Shown in pieces: positions 32,887 through 42,673 of a stretch of DNA of 64,000 nt. The position numbers and the translations under genes are program-made. Each line of letters begins with the position of its first letter. Position 1 is the first letter of the stretch. Source of the stretch: Oscillibacter sp. (GTDB lineage: Bacteria > Bacillota > Clostridia > Oscillospirales > Oscillospiraceae). The notes under the pieces were generated by a model that searched no databases, was not told the DNA's origin, and saw only the letters and a list, made by a program, of their open reading frames with translations. The stretch spans positions 32,710 to 96,709 of the forward strand of contig JAFUNB010000007.1 of assembly GCA_017482345.1 (NCBI GenBank), in the 5' to 3' direction.

Positions 32887-32915
32887 TTGAACGCGGCAGG
32901 AATCTGTTTTATAAT
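32887..32915 (+). promoter_or_regulatory. Promoter of the DUF3795 gene
   Basis: TTGAAC, 17-bp spacer, TATAAT; divergent from the TM1266 promoter, 16 bp away. Confidence 0.75.
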
Positions 32916-32943
32916 AGGATAAACTATATGTGGGGGGAGCCAT

Positions 32944-33336
32944 ATGACGCGAAAACCAGACGAACAATGCATTGCGATCTGCGGCCTGTTCTGCGGAGCC
33001 TGCCCAGCTTATCCGGAAACCTGTCATGGCTGTATGTCAGATCATGTGCGGGAAGGCTGCAGGGAGTGCAAAAACGGGTTTCGTGACTGCGCAAAAGCAC
33101 ACGATGTCAGTCATTGTTATGTCTGTTCGGAGTTTCCTTGCACGCGGCTTGAAGAATTCAGCAAAGGGCCGATCATCAACGGTGTCTGCAACCATGCCAA
33201 TGTCATCCCAGACTCTTACCGTTTAAGGGAGGTCGGAACCGTCCAATGGCTGGCAGAGCAGCTGGAGCGGCACACCTGCCCTAAATGTGGCACGTTGATT
33301 TCCTGGTTCGACATGAACTCACACACCTGCAATTAA
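32944..33336 (+). CDS. DUF3795 cysteine-rich protein
   Basis: 130 residues, 17 of them cysteine. The DUF3795 pattern is clear: IAICGLFCGACPAYPETCHGC, EGCRECK, HCYVCSEFPC, then a C-terminal zinc knuckle CPKCGT. Likely metal binding, perhaps Zn2+ or Fe-S; biochemical role unknown. GGGGGGAG precedes the ATG. AT content is somewhat higher than in neighbours. Confidence 0.85.
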   Translation: MTRKPDEQCIAICGLFCGACPAYPETCHGCMSDHVREGCRECKNGFRDCAKAHDVSHCYVCSEFPCTRLEEFSKGPIINGVCNHANVIPDSYRLREVGTVQWLAEQLERHTCPKCGTLISWFDMNSHTCN

Positions 33337-33366
33337 ACTGGCTTTATCGAGAAGGCTTAATACAGC

Positions 33367-33403
33367 AAGCCAGCCCTGTCCAGTAGGACAGGGCTGGCTT
33401 TTA
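33367..33403. terminator. Bidirectional terminator
   Basis: Perfect 15-bp stem (AAGCCAGCCCTGTCC and complement) with four-base loop; between DUF3795 and malQ. Confidence 0.9.
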
Positions 33404-33408
33404 GCGCT

Positions 33409-34905
33409 TTATTCCACCTCGGGGCTGGCGCAGCGGCCGTAGGTGTAGGTCAGGGTGCGGATCTCCCGGGCCAGCTTCTTCGTGGTCTTGCGGGGCAGCA
33501 TCCGCCAGGCCCAGTTGTCCTTGGCCACGCCGGGGACGTTGATGCGGGCCTCGCCGCCCAGCGCCAAATAGTCCTGCATCTGGGCCACGAACAGATTGGC
33601 CACGCTGCCCTGGCCGGCACGCAGCACGGCCTGGCGCAGGGTCTCCGTGTCGCCCTTGACGCCCAGATAGTCTTCGATGAAGCGGCGCTCCTCCTTTCCG
33701 GCCTTGGAGAGCCAGCCCACCAGCGTGTCGTTGTCGTGGGTGCCGGAGTAGCAGATGCAGTTTTCCTCGTGGTTGTGGGGCAGGTAGGCGTTATAGGGCT
33801 TGTCAAAGGCGAACTGCAGCACCTTCATGCCGGGCAGGCCGGAGGCCTTACGCAGCTGGTGCACCTCATCCGTCAGCAGACCCAGGTCCTCGGCGATGTA
33901 ATCCACGTCGGCGTACCAGAACCAGGTCTTCAGCACCTGCAGCAGATCCATGCCGGGGCCCTTCTCCCACTGGCCCACCTTGGCGGTGTCGGAGTCGGCG
34001 GGCACGGCCCAGTAGCTCTCAAGGCCGCGGAAGTGGTCGATGCGGACGATGTCGAACAGGCGGATGGCGCCGTCCACGCGGCGGATCCACCAGCCGAAGC
34101 CGTCACGCTTCATGTACTCCCAGTCGTACAGGGGATTGCCCCACAGCTGGCCGTCCTCGGCGAAATAGTCGGGGGGCACGCCGGCCACCTTGGAGGGCCG
34201 GCCCTCCTCGTCCAGCAGGAACTGCTCCGGCTCCGCCCACACGTCGGCGGAGTCCAGAGACACATAGATGGGAATATCGCCGATGATCTTGATTCCGAGG
34301 CCGTTGACATAGCTCTTCAGGGCGGCCCACTGGGTAAAGAACCAGTACTGCACGCAGGTGTGGAAGGCCACATCCTCCGCCAGCAGCACCCGCCAGCGCC
34401 ACAGGGCGTCCTCCTCATGGCGGCGCAGCGCCTCATCCTCCCACTCGTACCAGGGGCAGCCGAAGTGGGCGCGGGCGGCGCGGTACAGGGCGAACTCCTT
34501 CACCCAGGGATTCTGGTCGGCGAAGGCGCGGACGGCCTGGGCGTTCTCACCGTCCACACGGGAGAAGGCCTTCCGCAGCAGGGCCTCGCGGCTGGTCTCC
34601 AGCGCGGCGTAATCGATCTTGTCGGAGGCGGGCACCTGGGCGCTTCTCAGCTCCGCGTGGGTCAAAAAGCCCTGCTCCGCCAGAATGTCCAGGTCGATGA
34701 ACAGGGGGTTGCCCGCAAAGGTAGAGGGGCTGGCGTAAGGGGAGTTGCCTGCGCCCACCAGGCCCACGGGCAGGATCTGCCACCACTTCTGGCCGGCCTC
34801 CTTCAAAAAGTCGGCGAAGGCGCGGGCCTCCTTACCCAGGGAGCCGATGCCGTAGCGGCCGGGCAGAGAAAAAATCGGCAGTAAAATGCCGGCAGAACGT
34901 TCCAT
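33409..34905 (-). CDS. malQ: 4-alpha-glucanotransferase
   Basis: 498 residues, GH77; transfers alpha-1,4-glucan segments in glycogen/maltodextrin metabolism. The N-terminal ERSAGILLPIFSLPGRYGIGSLG, IGDIPIYV, the nucleophile region RLFDIVRIDHFRGLESYW (Asp about 290), acid IAEDLGLL (Glu about 339) and the CYSGTHDNDTLVGW segment are all present. Start ATG 34905 behind GGAG. A single-gene unit here. Confidence 0.96.
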   Translation of the reverse strand: MERSAGILLPIFSLPGRYGIGSLGKEARAFADFLKEAGQKWWQILPVGLVGAGNSPYASPSTFAGNPLFIDLDILAEQGFLTHAELRSAQVPASDKIDYAALETSREALLRKAFSRVDGENAQAVRAFADQNPWVKEFALYRAARAHFGCPWYEWEDEALRRHEEDALWRWRVLLAEDVAFHTCVQYWFFTQWAALKSYVNGLGIKIIGDIPIYVSLDSADVWAEPEQFLLDEEGRPSKVAGVPPDYFAEDGQLWGNPLYDWEYMKRDGFGWWIRRVDGAIRLFDIVRIDHFRGLESYWAVPADSDTAKVGQWEKGPGMDLLQVLKTWFWYADVDYIAEDLGLLTDEVHQLRKASGLPGMKVLQFAFDKPYNAYLPHNHEENCICYSGTHDNDTLVGWLSKAGKEERRFIEDYLGVKGDTETLRQAVLRAGQGSVANLFVAQMQDYLALGGEARINVPGVAKDNWAWRMLPRKTTKKLAREIRTLTYTYGRCASPEVE

Positions 34906-34945
34906 AAACGGGTCACTCCTTTTGTCTTAGTTACCGTTCTCTATT

Positions 34946-35452
34946 TTAATTTCCGCCACCCGGTCTGTCAAGCCGCACCTGTTCTACCACAAGTCCCGCC
35001 GCCGCGGCCCGTTTTTCCAGCGCGTCGGCCTCAGCGTTCGGTCCGGTGGTGAAAATCAGCAGCTTGTGGCAGTGGTCCAGCAGGTACTGGTCCCGTTTTT
35101 CCCGGTTTTTCTCCGTCAGGCGGGGCTCCAGGATGATCTCCTTGCTGCACGCCTGAAAGGCCCGGAACCACCAGTCGCGGATGCGCTCCGGCCAGTAGGC
35201 GGCCTGTTCCTCCCACAGCATGACGGCAGTGTAGTGAACGCCGAACAATTGCAGTTCCCCCACGCGCAGGGAAATCGCTGCCTGGAGCCCAATAAAGCTG
35301 TCCATGATGATCACATAATGTTTGATTCCCGCCTGAAGCTGCCGGTCGATCGCAGCGTTCATCTCCATGATCTCCTCAGCGCCCGAACCCCCGTCTTTTT
35401 CGCTCCACGCGGGTACCCGATCCACAAAGCTCACGATCCCGCAGACTGCCAT
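34946..35452 (-). CDS. DUF1273/SLOG-like Rossmann protein
   Basis: 168 residues, ATG 35452 behind AAAGGAGG. The order of beta strand, helix and the phrases GIKHYVIIMDSFIGLQAAISLRV, WPERIRDWWFRAFQACSKEIIL and KRDQYLLDHCHKLLIF resemble the DUF1273 (YpsA) members of the SLOG superfamily, which bind nucleotide-related ligands and have been tied to cell-division or defence contexts. The resemblance is moderate and the ligand is unknown. It is divergent from an XRE regulator at 35558. Confidence 0.55.
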   Translation of the reverse strand: MAVCGIVSFVDRVPAWSEKDGGSGAEEIMEMNAAIDRQLQAGIKHYVIIMDSFIGLQAAISLRVGELQLFGVHYTAVMLWEEQAAYWPERIRDWWFRAFQACSKEIILEPRLTEKNREKRDQYLLDHCHKLLIFTTGPNAEADALEKRAAAAGLVVEQVRLDRPGGGN

Positions 35453-35507
35453 AATACGTCCTCCTTTTAGTCTATATATAGCCCAATAGTATCATATATC
35501 GCCTATT

Positions 35508-35541
35508 CTCTGCAAGTATGGTGGATAAACTACTTGCAGAG
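35508..35541. promoter_or_regulatory. 11-bp inverted repeat at the XRE gene start
   Basis: CTCTGCAAGTA and its exact complement TACTTGCAGAG are separated by 12 bp, and the right arm carries the GAGG of the XRE gene ribosome site. It may be an autoregulatory operator and, as RNA, could hide the ribosome site. Confidence 0.55.
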
Positions 35542-35557
35542 GAAGGTGGTGACTGGG

Positions 35558-35800
35558 ATGGATACCCGACAAGCAGTGGCGGTACGCTTAATCCAACTGT
35601 GCGGCCAATACAATATTTCTATCAACCATTTAGCAAACACCTCCGGTATTCCGCCATCCACCTTAAAAAGCATCCTCTACGGCCGCAGTCAGAATCCCGG
35701 CGTCGTGACGCTGAAAAAGCTTTGCGACGGGCTGGGCATCACCCTGGGTGAATTCTTCTCTACCCCGGAATTTGACGCGCTGGAACAGGAGATCAAATGA
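35558..35800 (+). CDS. XRE-family helix-turn-helix regulator
   Basis: 80 residues, a single Cro/C1 domain: VAVRLIQLCGQYNISINHLANTSGIPPSTLKSILYGRSQNPGVVTLKKLCDGLGITLGEFF. ATG 35558 is chosen for the spacing from AGGAAGGTGG. It faces the SLOG-like gene divergently across a spacer with a palindrome that fits autoregulation. No further ligand domain. Confidence 0.88.
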   Translation: MDTRQAVAVRLIQLCGQYNISINHLANTSGIPPSTLKSILYGRSQNPGVVTLKKLCDGLGITLGEFFSTPEFDALEQEIK

Positions 35801-35806
35801 CAGCAC

Positions 35807-35840
35807 AAGGTCCCCGGAACAAAAGTTCCGGGGACCTTCT
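35807..35840. terminator. Terminator between the XRE gene and argF
   Basis: Perfect 14-bp stem AAGGTCCCCGGAAC / GTTCCGGGGACCTT, AAAA loop, CTTGTTT tail on plus. Confidence 0.85.
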
Positions 35841-35843
35841 TGT

Positions 35844-36827
35844 TTACTTCATCAGCTCGTACATGACGGCCTTGATGGTGTGCATGCGGTTTTCCGCCTC
35901 GTCGAAGACGATGGAGGCCTCGGATTCGAACACCTCGTCGGTGACCTCCATGGCGCTGCGTCCGAATTTTTCGCCCATCTCGCGGCCCACGGTGGTCTTG
36001 TGGTCGTGGAAGGCGGGCAGGCAGTGCATGAACTTACACTGGGGGCCGGCGTTGTCCATCAGCGCCTTTGTCACCTGATAGGGGCCGAGGGCCTCGATGC
36101 GCTCCGCCCAGACCTCCACAGGCTCGCCCATGGATACCCACACGTCGGTGTAGAGGACGTGGGCACCCTTTGTGGCCTCCATGGGATCCTCGATGAACTC
36201 CAGCACGGCGCCGGTCTGGTTGGCGATGGCCTGACACTGGGCCACCAAGTCCTCGTCAGGCATATAGGCCTTGGGGGCGCAGGCCACGAAGTGGATGCCC
36301 ATCTTGGCGCAGCCCACCATGAGGCTGTTGCCCATGTTATAGCGGGCGTCGCCCAGGTACACCAGCTTCACGCCGCGCAGACCGCCGAAGTGCTCCTGAA
36401 TGGTCAGGAAGTCCGCCAGGATCTGGGTGGGGTGGAACTCATTGGTCAGGCCGTTGAACACGGGGACGCCGGCGTGCTTCGCCAGTTCCTCTACCAGTTC
36501 CTGTCCGAAGCCGCGGTACTCGATGCCCTCGTACATGCGGCCCAGGACGCGGGCGGTGTCCGCGATGGACTCCTTCATGCCGATCTGGGAGCCGGTGGGG
36601 CCCAGGTAGGTGCTGCCCATGCCCAGATCCTGCGCCGCCACCTCAAAGGCGCAGCGGGTGCGGGTGGAGGTCTTTTCGAAGATGAGGGCCACGTTCTTGC
36701 CCTCCAGATACTTGTGGGGGATGCCGGCCTTCTTCTTGGCCTTCAGGTCGGCGGCAGTGTCCAGAAACTGCTGGATCTCAGCGGGGGTGAAGTCCAGGAG
36801 CTTTAAAAAATGGGTGTGGTTTTCCAT
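35844..36827 (-). CDS. argF: Ornithine carbamoyltransferase
   Basis: 327 residues; makes citrulline from ornithine and carbamoyl phosphate. Carbamoyl-phosphate motif [13 protein letters not shown] (about 50-62), ornithine loop [10 protein letters not shown] and MHCLPAFHD (Cys about 265). Last gene of the arg operon. A strong GC hairpin (36879-36903) lies in the 94-bp gap from argD, so it may be separately controlled. Biosynthetic context favours argF over catabolic arcB. Confidence 0.95.
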   Translation of the reverse strand: MENHTHFLKLLDFTPAEIQQFLDTAADLKAKKKAGIPHKYLEGKNVALIFEKTSTRTRCAFEVAAQDLGMGSTYLGPTGSQIGMKESIADTARVLGRMYEGIEYRGFGQELVEELAKHAGVPVFNGLTNEFHPTQILADFLTIQEHFGGLRGVKLVYLGDARYNMGNSLMVGCAKMGIHFVACAPKAYMPDEDLVAQCQAIANQTGAVLEFIEDPMEATKGAHVLYTDVWVSMGEPVEVWAERIEALGPYQVTKALMDNAGPQCKFMHCLPAFHDHKTTVGREMGEKFGRSAMEVTDEVFESEASIVFDEAENRMHTIKAVMYELMK

Positions 36828-36878
36828 AAAATCGTCCTCACTTGCGGTTTTTCCGTATACTTATATAACCACAGCGCG

Positions 36879-36903
36879 CCGGAGGATGCAAGTCCTCCGG
36901 CGG
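36879..36903. repeat. Hairpin between argD and argF
   Basis: GCCGGAGGA / TCCTCCGGC stem with TGCAAG loop; no T-run on either strand. Possibly an mRNA processing or stability element. Confidence 0.5.
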
Positions 36904-36921
36904 CGTGCGTGAACTTCATTG

Positions 36922-38100
36922 TCAGCTCAGGGTCTTCTTCATGATGGCCAGACCCTTGTCCATTTCCTCGTAGGTGATGGCCAGAGGAGGCAGCAGACGC
37001 ATGCCGGGGCCGGCGGTCAGCACCAGCAGGCCGTTGGCCATGAGCTGGTTCAGGATGTCGCCCTTATTGTAGCCCTCGGCCACCTCAATGCCGATCATCA
37101 ATCCCATGCCGCGGGTCTTGCCGAAGCAGGGCAGGTTCATCTCCTCGATCTTGCTGCGCAGATACTCGCCCTTGGCGGTGACCTCTGCCAGGAACTCGTC
37201 GTTCAGGGCGTCCTGCACCACCAGAGCCGCGGCTGCGGCGATGGGGTTGCCGCCGAAGGTGGTGGCGTGGGTGCCGGGGCCGAGAACGGCCTTGCACTTC
37301 TCGTTGGCCATGATGCCGCTCATGGGCAGGCCGCCGGCGATGCCCTTGGCGAAGGAGACCACGTCCGGCAGCACGTCATACTGCTGGAAAGCGAACAGCT
37401 TGCCGGTACGGCCGATGCCGGTCTGGACCTCGTCGGCCAGCAGCAGCAGATCCTTCTCGTCGCACAGGGCCTTCAGCTTCTGGACGTAGTCGTACTCCAG
37501 AGGCAGCACGCCGCCCTCGCCCTGGACCATCTCCACCATGATGGCGCACACGTCGTCGCCCAGAACCTCTTCCAGAGAGGCCCAGTCGTTGGCGGCCGCG
37601 TAGCGGAAGCCCTCGGTGAAGGGGAAGAAGAAGTTGTGGAACACGTCCTGGCCGGTGGCCTTCAGGGTGGTGATGGTACGGCCGTGGAAGGAGTTCTTCA
37701 GGGTGATGATGGTGGAGCGGCCGGCGCCGTACTTGTCGAAGCTGTACTTTCTGGCCAGCTTGATCATACCCTCGTTGGCCTCGCCGCCGCCGTTGGCGAA
37801 GAAGACACAGCTCTCGCCGCTGCGCTCGCACAGCTTCTGGGCCAGCAGAGCAGGACCCTCGGTGTAGAACAGGTTGGACACGTGGCTCAGCTTCTTGGCC
37901 TGCTTTGCGATGGCGTCCACCCAGGCGTCGTTGCCGTAGCCCAGGCAGGTGACGCCGATGCCGCTGGTGAAATCGATGTATTCGTTGCCCTCGGGGTCGT
38001 AGAGCTTGGCGCCCTCGCCGTGGTCGATGACCACGGGGAAGCGTCCGTAGGTACCCATTACATACTGGCCGGTCAGGCTCTTGATCTCGTTGGATGTCAT
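36922..38100 (-). CDS. argD: Acetylornithine aminotransferase
   Basis: 392 residues, class III PLP aminotransferase: FTSGIGVTCLGYGND, FFANGGGEANEGMIKLAR, LLADEVQTGIGRTGK and the PLP lysine in SFAKGIAGG (about 247), then GPGTHATTFGGNP. Converts N-acetylglutamate semialdehyde to N-acetylornithine. Its ATG lies at the end of argB (stop at 38102), with the GGAGG inside argB. Confidence 0.95.
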   Translation of the reverse strand: MTSNEIKSLTGQYVMGTYGRFPVVIDHGEGAKLYDPEGNEYIDFTSGIGVTCLGYGNDAWVDAIAKQAKKLSHVSNLFYTEGPALLAQKLCERSGESCVFFANGGGEANEGMIKLARKYSFDKYGAGRSTIITLKNSFHGRTITTLKATGQDVFHNFFFPFTEGFRYAAANDWASLEEVLGDDVCAIMVEMVQGEGGVLPLEYDYVQKLKALCDEKDLLLLADEVQTGIGRTGKLFAFQQYDVLPDVVSFAKGIAGGLPMSGIMANEKCKAVLGPGTHATTFGGNPIAAAAALVVQDALNDEFLAEVTAKGEYLRSKIEEMNLPCFGKTRGMGLMIGIEVAEGYNKGDILNQLMANGLLVLTAGPGMRLLPPLAITYEEMDKGLAIMKKTLS

Positions 38101-38101
38101 A

Positions 38102-38965
38102 TCAGTTATCCTCCCTTTTCAACATGGTGCCGATACCCTTGTCACTGAGCAGCTCGATGAGGATGGAGTGAGGGATCCGGCCGTCAATAATATGAACTCT
38201 GTCGACGCCGCCATTGATGGCGTCCACGCAGCACTGCATTTTGGGGATCATGCCGCCGGAGACAACACCGCTTTCGATGAGTCCGGGGACTTCGTAGGTG
38301 TGGATCTCGTGGATGAGGGTCTCCTCGTCGCCGGCGTCCCGCAGAAGACCGCGGGTGTCCGTCAGCAGGATGAGCTTTTCCGCCTGCAGGGCCTCCGCCA
38401 GCTTGGCGGCGGCGGTGTCGGCGTTGATGTTGTAGGCGGTGTCGGCGTCCACGCCCTGGGCCACCGTGGAGACCACGGGGATGTAGCCGCTGAGGAGGGC
38501 GTTGTTCACCGGGTCGGGGTTGACGGCGGTGATCTCACCCACCAGACCGTACTTCTCGTTCAGCTGCACCGCCTGGAACAGCTGGCCGTCCATGCCGCAC
38601 AGGCCGATGGCCTGACCGCCGAGGCGGTTCAGCTGGGCCACCAGATTCTTGTTGACCTTGCCGCAGAGGACGGACTGGACGACGTCCATGGTCACCTCGT
38701 CGGTGTAGCGGAGGCCATCCACGAAGTGAGAGGTGTGGCCGATCTTCTTCAGCATGTCGGAGATCTCCGGGCCGCCGCCGTGGACCACCACCACCCGGAT
38801 GCCAACCAGGCTCAGCAGGATGATGTCGCTCATGACGGCTTTTCGCAGCTCCTCGGAGATCATGGCGTTGCCGCCGTATTTGACCACCACGGTCTTGCCG
38901 GTATACTTCTGGATATAGGGCAGGGCCTCGACCAGCGTCTGCGCCTGCTGTGCATGTGTTGACAT
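38102..38965 (-). CDS. argB: Acetylglutamate kinase
   Basis: 287 residues; phosphorylates N-acetylglutamate. N-terminal KTVVVKYGGNAM, VVVHGGGPEIS, the KVNKNLVAQLN arginine/regulatory region and GGMIPKMQCCVDAI are typical. The N-terminal extension of about 18 residues found in arginine-inhibited kinases (SLPYIQKYTGK) is present, suggesting feedback inhibition. Confidence 0.96.
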   Translation of the reverse strand: MSTHAQQAQTLVEALPYIQKYTGKTVVVKYGGNAMISEELRKAVMSDIILLSLVGIRVVVVHGGGPEISDMLKKIGHTSHFVDGLRYTDEVTMDVVQSVLCGKVNKNLVAQLNRLGGQAIGLCGMDGQLFQAVQLNEKYGLVGEITAVNPDPVNNALLSGYIPVVSTVAQGVDADTAYNINADTAAAKLAEALQAEKLILLTDTRGLLRDAGDEETLIHEIHTYEVPGLIESGVVSGGMIPKMQCCVDAINGGVDRVHIIDGRIPHSILIELLSDKGIGTMLKREDN

Positions 38966-39002
38966 AGTCGGTACCTCGTTTTCAGGATTTCAGGAAAGCT
39001 AA

Positions 39003-40232
39003 TTAAGTGCGGTAATCGCCGTTGATCTTCACATAATCATAGGTCATGTCGCAGCCCCAGCAGGTGCAGGAGGCTTCGCCCTCGCCCATGGTAATGTTGA
39101 TTTCAATATCATGCTCGGTGAGGATCTTCTTGGCCTTTATCTCATCGAAGTCCACGCCCCGGCCCTGGCTGCACACCAGAATGTCGCCGGCGGCGGAGAC
39201 GAAGTGGACGTCCACCTTGTCGGGATCGAACTCGGCGCCGGAGTAACCCATGGCGCACAGCACGCGGCCCCAGTTGGCGTCAGCGCCGAAGATGGCGCAC
39301 TTGGTGAGCGTGGAGCCGATGACGCTCTTGGCGATGGTGTAGGCCTGGTCCTCGTCAGCGGCGCCGGAAACGGAGCAGGTGATCAGGTGCTTGGCGCCTT
39401 CGCCGTCGGAGGCCATCTCGCGGGCCAGCTGGATGCACAGGGTCTGCAGGGCCAGCAGGAAGGCCTCGTAATCCTCGCCCTTCTCCGTGATCTCCGCGTT
39501 GCCGGCCAGGCCGTTGGCCAGGACGATGCAGGAGTCGTTGGTAGAGGTGTCGCCGTCCACGCTGATGCGGTTGAAGCTGACGTTCACCGTCTCCAGCAGA
39601 GCGGTCTTGATCATGGCGGGAGAGATGGCGCAGTCGGTGGTGAGGAAGCAGAGCATGGTGCCCATGTTGGGGTGGATCATGCCGCTGCCCTTGGCGATGC
39701 CGCCCATATGAACGGTCTTGCCGCCGATGACGGTCTCAACAGCCGCTTCTTTCTTCACAGTGTCGGTGGTCATGATGGCGTGGGCCGCGGCCAGGGAGCC
39801 GGCGGCGGAGTGCTCGATGGAGCCGTACAGCTCCGCCATGCCGTCCTCGATGACGCCAACGTTCAGGGTCTGGCCGATGACGCCGGTGGAGGACACCAGC
39901 ACGTCGGAGGGGTCGCAGCCGATGGCCTTGGCAGCCGCCTGGCACATGCGGATGGCGTTTTCCTCGCCCTTGGGGGCGCAGGCGTTGGCGTTGCCGCTGT
40001 TGGCGATGATGGCCCAGGCCTTGCCGTTTTCCAGATGCTTTTTGTCCACATGGATGGGGGCGGCCTTTACCACGTTCTTGGTGAACACGGCGGCAGCGGA
40101 GCACTCCACCTCGGAGACGATGAGGGCCACGTCCTTCTTGTCGGTCTTGTGGCTCTTGACACCCACATGGATGCCGCCGGCCTTGAAGCCCTGGGCGGCG
40201 CAGACGCCGCCGTCGATCATTTTCATTGCCAT
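39003..40232 (-). CDS. argJ: Glutamate N-acetyltransferase/ornithine acetyltransferase
   Basis: 409 residues. The self-cleavage site before the catalytic threonine is at about 191-192 in KGSGMIHPNMGTML; the usual Ala-Thr is Gly-Thr here. The enzyme passes acetyl from acetylornithine to glutamate, closing the cyclic pathway. EKCTNDxx-type motifs DTSTNDSC and LIVTCSVSGA-like are visible. Whether bifunctional (also acetyl-CoA-dependent) cannot be read from sequence. Confidence 0.96.
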   Translation of the reverse strand: MAMKMIDGGVCAAQGFKAGGIHVGVKSHKTDKKDVALIVSEVECSAAAVFTKNVVKAAPIHVDKKHLENGKAWAIIANSGNANACAPKGEENAIRMCQAAAKAIGCDPSDVLVSSTGVIGQTLNVGVIEDGMAELYGSIEHSAAGSLAAAHAIMTTDTVKKEAAVETVIGGKTVHMGGIAKGSGMIHPNMGTMLCFLTTDCAISPAMIKTALLETVNVSFNRISVDGDTSTNDSCIVLANGLAGNAEITEKGEDYEAFLLALQTLCIQLAREMASDGEGAKHLITCSVSGAADEDQAYTIAKSVIGSTLTKCAIFGADANWGRVLCAMGYSGAEFDPDKVDVHFVSAAGDILVCSQGRGVDFDEIKAKKILTEHDIEINITMGEGEASCTCWGCDMTYDYVKINGDYRT

Positions 40233-40242
40233 AGAAATCTCC

Positions 40243-41178
40243 TTATACGCTCAGGCCGGTCGTCTCGTCGAGTCCCAGCATCAGGTTCATGTTCTGTACG
40301 GCGGCGCCGGATGCACCCTTGCCCAGATTGTCAAACAGGGCGGTGATGGTGAAGCGCTCGTCGGTGCCGGATACGATCAGTTCCAACGTGTCCTTCCCTG
40401 CTTTGGCGTTGCCGAACACCTTGCCGGTGCCGGTGCCCTCCGCCACGGTGACCATGGCGGCGCCGGCGTAGTAGTCAGCCAGCTTCTGCTGCACCTCCGC
40501 CACGGTGGTGACGCCGGTCAGCTGGGCCATGTGGAAGGAAACGGTGGTGGCCATGCCCTTGTAGTAATCATCCACGATGGGGACGAACACGGGCTTATAG
40601 GCAAGTCCGCAGATCTTCTGCATCTCCGGCAGGTGCTTGTGGGTCTGGCCCATGCCGTAGGGGGCGGGGGCGAACAGGCTCTCCGCCTTGTCGGGGGACT
40701 CATAGTCCGCGATCATCTTCTTGCCGCCGCCGGAGTAGCCGGTCAGGGAGAAGCAGGAGAGCAGCGCGTCCTCCGGCAGGAGGCCCATGGCCACCAGCGG
40801 GTACACCACGGAGATGAAGCCGGTGGCGTGGCAGCCGGGGTTTGCCACCCGCTTGGAGGTTTGGATGGCCGCCTTGTGCTTCGCGGACAGCTCCGGGAAA
40901 CCGTAATCCCAGTCGGGATCGGTGCGGTGGGCGGTGGATGCGTCGATGACGCGGGTGTTTGGATTTTCAATAAGGCCGACGGCCTCGATGGCCGCCGCAT
41001 CCGGCAGACACAGGAACACGATATCCGCCGCGTCCATCAGGGCTTTTCGCTCCATCGGATCCTTTCGCTTGTCCTCGTCGATGAGCAGCAGCTCAATGTC
41101 GCTTCGCTGCGCCAGTCGGTCGTAGATCTGCAAGCCGGTGGTGCCTTCCTTGCCGTCGATGTATACCTTCGGTTTCAT
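40243..41178 (-). CDS. argC: N-acetyl-gamma-glutamyl-phosphate reductase, short type
   Basis: 311 residues, the shorter (type 2) ArgC. Rossmann start YIDGKEGTTGLQIYDRL, catalytic Cys about 116 in ANPGCHATG, and HKHLPEM-region histidine. NADPH-dependent reduction of acetylglutamyl phosphate. Confidence 0.95.
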   Translation of the reverse strand: MKPKVYIDGKEGTTGLQIYDRLAQRSDIELLLIDEDKRKDPMERKALMDAADIVFLCLPDAAAIEAVGLIENPNTRVIDASTAHRTDPDWDYGFPELSAKHKAAIQTSKRVANPGCHATGFISVVYPLVAMGLLPEDALLSCFSLTGYSGGGKKMIADYESPDKAESLFAPAPYGMGQTHKHLPEMQKICGLAYKPVFVPIVDDYYKGMATTVSFHMAQLTGVTTVAEVQQKLADYYAGAAMVTVAEGTGTGKVFGNAKAGKDTLELIVSGTDERFTITALFDNLGKGASGAAVQNMNLMLGLDETTGLSV

Positions 41179-41196
41179 ACCGCGTTCCCCTTTCTG

Positions 41197-42579
41197 TCAG
41201 TTTCTTTCTGCGATAAAGCTCTCGATGGCTGCGATCTGGCGCTCCACCTCAACCTTGGCGGGGCCGCCGATGGCCTTACGGCCGTTGACGCAGTTGTTCA
41301 TGTACAGAGCCTGATAAATATCCTCGTGGAAGTAATCGGACACCTCCTGGAACTCCTCCAGCGTCAGGGTATCCAGCTTCTCACCCTTTTCGATACAGGT
41401 GTGGACCAGCTTGCCGACCACCATGTAGGCCTCCCGGAAGGGCAGGCCCTTCTTCACCAGATAGTCGGCGCAGTCGGTGGCGTTGATGAAGCAGCCGTCC
41501 AGAGCGGCTCTTCTCATGTTCTCCGGCTTGACGTTCATGGTGTCGATCATGGCGGCGAACACGGGCAGGCACATCTTCACGGTGTCGATGGCGTCGAACA
41601 CCGGCTCCTTGTCCTCCTGCATATCCTTGTTGTATGCCAGGGGGATGCCCTTCATCACGGTCAGCAGGGTGATGAGGGAGCCGTAGACACGGCCGGTCTT
41701 GCCGCGGACCAACTCAGCCACGTCGGGGTTCTTCTTCTGGGGCATAATGGAGGAGCCGGTGGAGTAAGCGTCGTCCAGCTCCACATATTTGAACTCCCAG
41801 GAGCACCACAGGATGATCTCCTCGGCGAAGCGGCTCAGGTGCATCATCAGAATGGAGCAGGCGCACAGGAATTCGATGGCGAAGTCACGGTCGGACACGG
41901 AGTCCAGAGAGTTGTCGGTGGGCTTTGCAAAGCCCAGCAGCTCCGCGGTGCGGCAGCGGTCGATGGGATAGGTGGTGGTGGCCAGAGCGCCGGCGCCCAG
42001 GGGGCACTCGTTCATGCGCTCCAGGCAGTCCTCCAGACGGGTGATGTCACGCTTGAGCATGTTGGCGTAGGCCATCAGGTGGTGACCCAGGGTAGAGGGC
42101 TGGGCACGCTGGAGGTGGGTGTAGCCGGGCAGAAGGGTGGAGACATGCGCCTTGGCCTTCTTCACCAGGATCTTCTCGAAGTCCAGGATCAGATCGATGA
42201 TGTTGGCGATCTCCTCCCGCACGTACATACGGAAGTCCACAGCCACCTGGTCGTTACGGCTTCTGGCGGTGTGCAGGCGCTTGCCGGTCTGGCCGATGCG
42301 GCCGGTCAGCAGGGACTCGATGTTCATGTGGATGTCCTCGTTGTCCACGGTGAACTCCACGTTGCCCGCCTCGATATCCTCCAGAATGGCCTTCAGGCCG
42401 GCAACGATCTTCTCCGCCTCCTCCGGCTGGATGATGCCCTGCTCGCCCAGCATGGTGGCGTGGGCGATGGAGCCGGTGATGTCCTGACGATAGAGTCTGG
42501 CGTCAAATGCGATGGAGGAGTTAAAGTCGTTGACCGCGGTATCGGTCTCTTTCTGGAAGCGTCCTGCCCAAAGTTTCAT
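41197..42579 (-). CDS. argH: Argininosuccinate lyase
   Basis: 460 residues of the fumarase superfamily: N-terminal [22 protein letters not shown], the TH acid/base region [10 protein letters not shown] and signature [20 protein letters not shown]. Cleaves argininosuccinate to arginine and fumarate. It begins 263 bases after argG, across the structured element at 42674-42836. Confidence 0.97.
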   Translation of the reverse strand: MKLWAGRFQKETDTAVNDFNSSIAFDARLYRQDITGSIAHATMLGEQGIIQPEEAEKIVAGLKAILEDIEAGNVEFTVDNEDIHMNIESLLTGRIGQTGKRLHTARSRNDQVAVDFRMYVREEIANIIDLILDFEKILVKKAKAHVSTLLPGYTHLQRAQPSTLGHHLMAYANMLKRDITRLEDCLERMNECPLGAGALATTTYPIDRCRTAELLGFAKPTDNSLDSVSDRDFAIEFLCACSILMMHLSRFAEEIILWCSWEFKYVELDDAYSTGSSIMPQKKNPDVAELVRGKTGRVYGSLITLLTVMKGIPLAYNKDMQEDKEPVFDAIDTVKMCLPVFAAMIDTMNVKPENMRRAALDGCFINATDCADYLVKKGLPFREAYMVVGKLVHTCIEKGEKLDTLTLEEFQEVSDYFHEDIYQALYMNNCVNGRKAIGGPAKVEVERQIAAIESFIAERN

Positions 42580-42673
42580 AGTGTGTTCCTTTCCTTATGG
42601 CACGCGGGGCGGAGTTTCCTCCGTCCCGCAGCCTCTGTTCCAATCAAAAAGCTCACGCTTTATTTCAATTATG

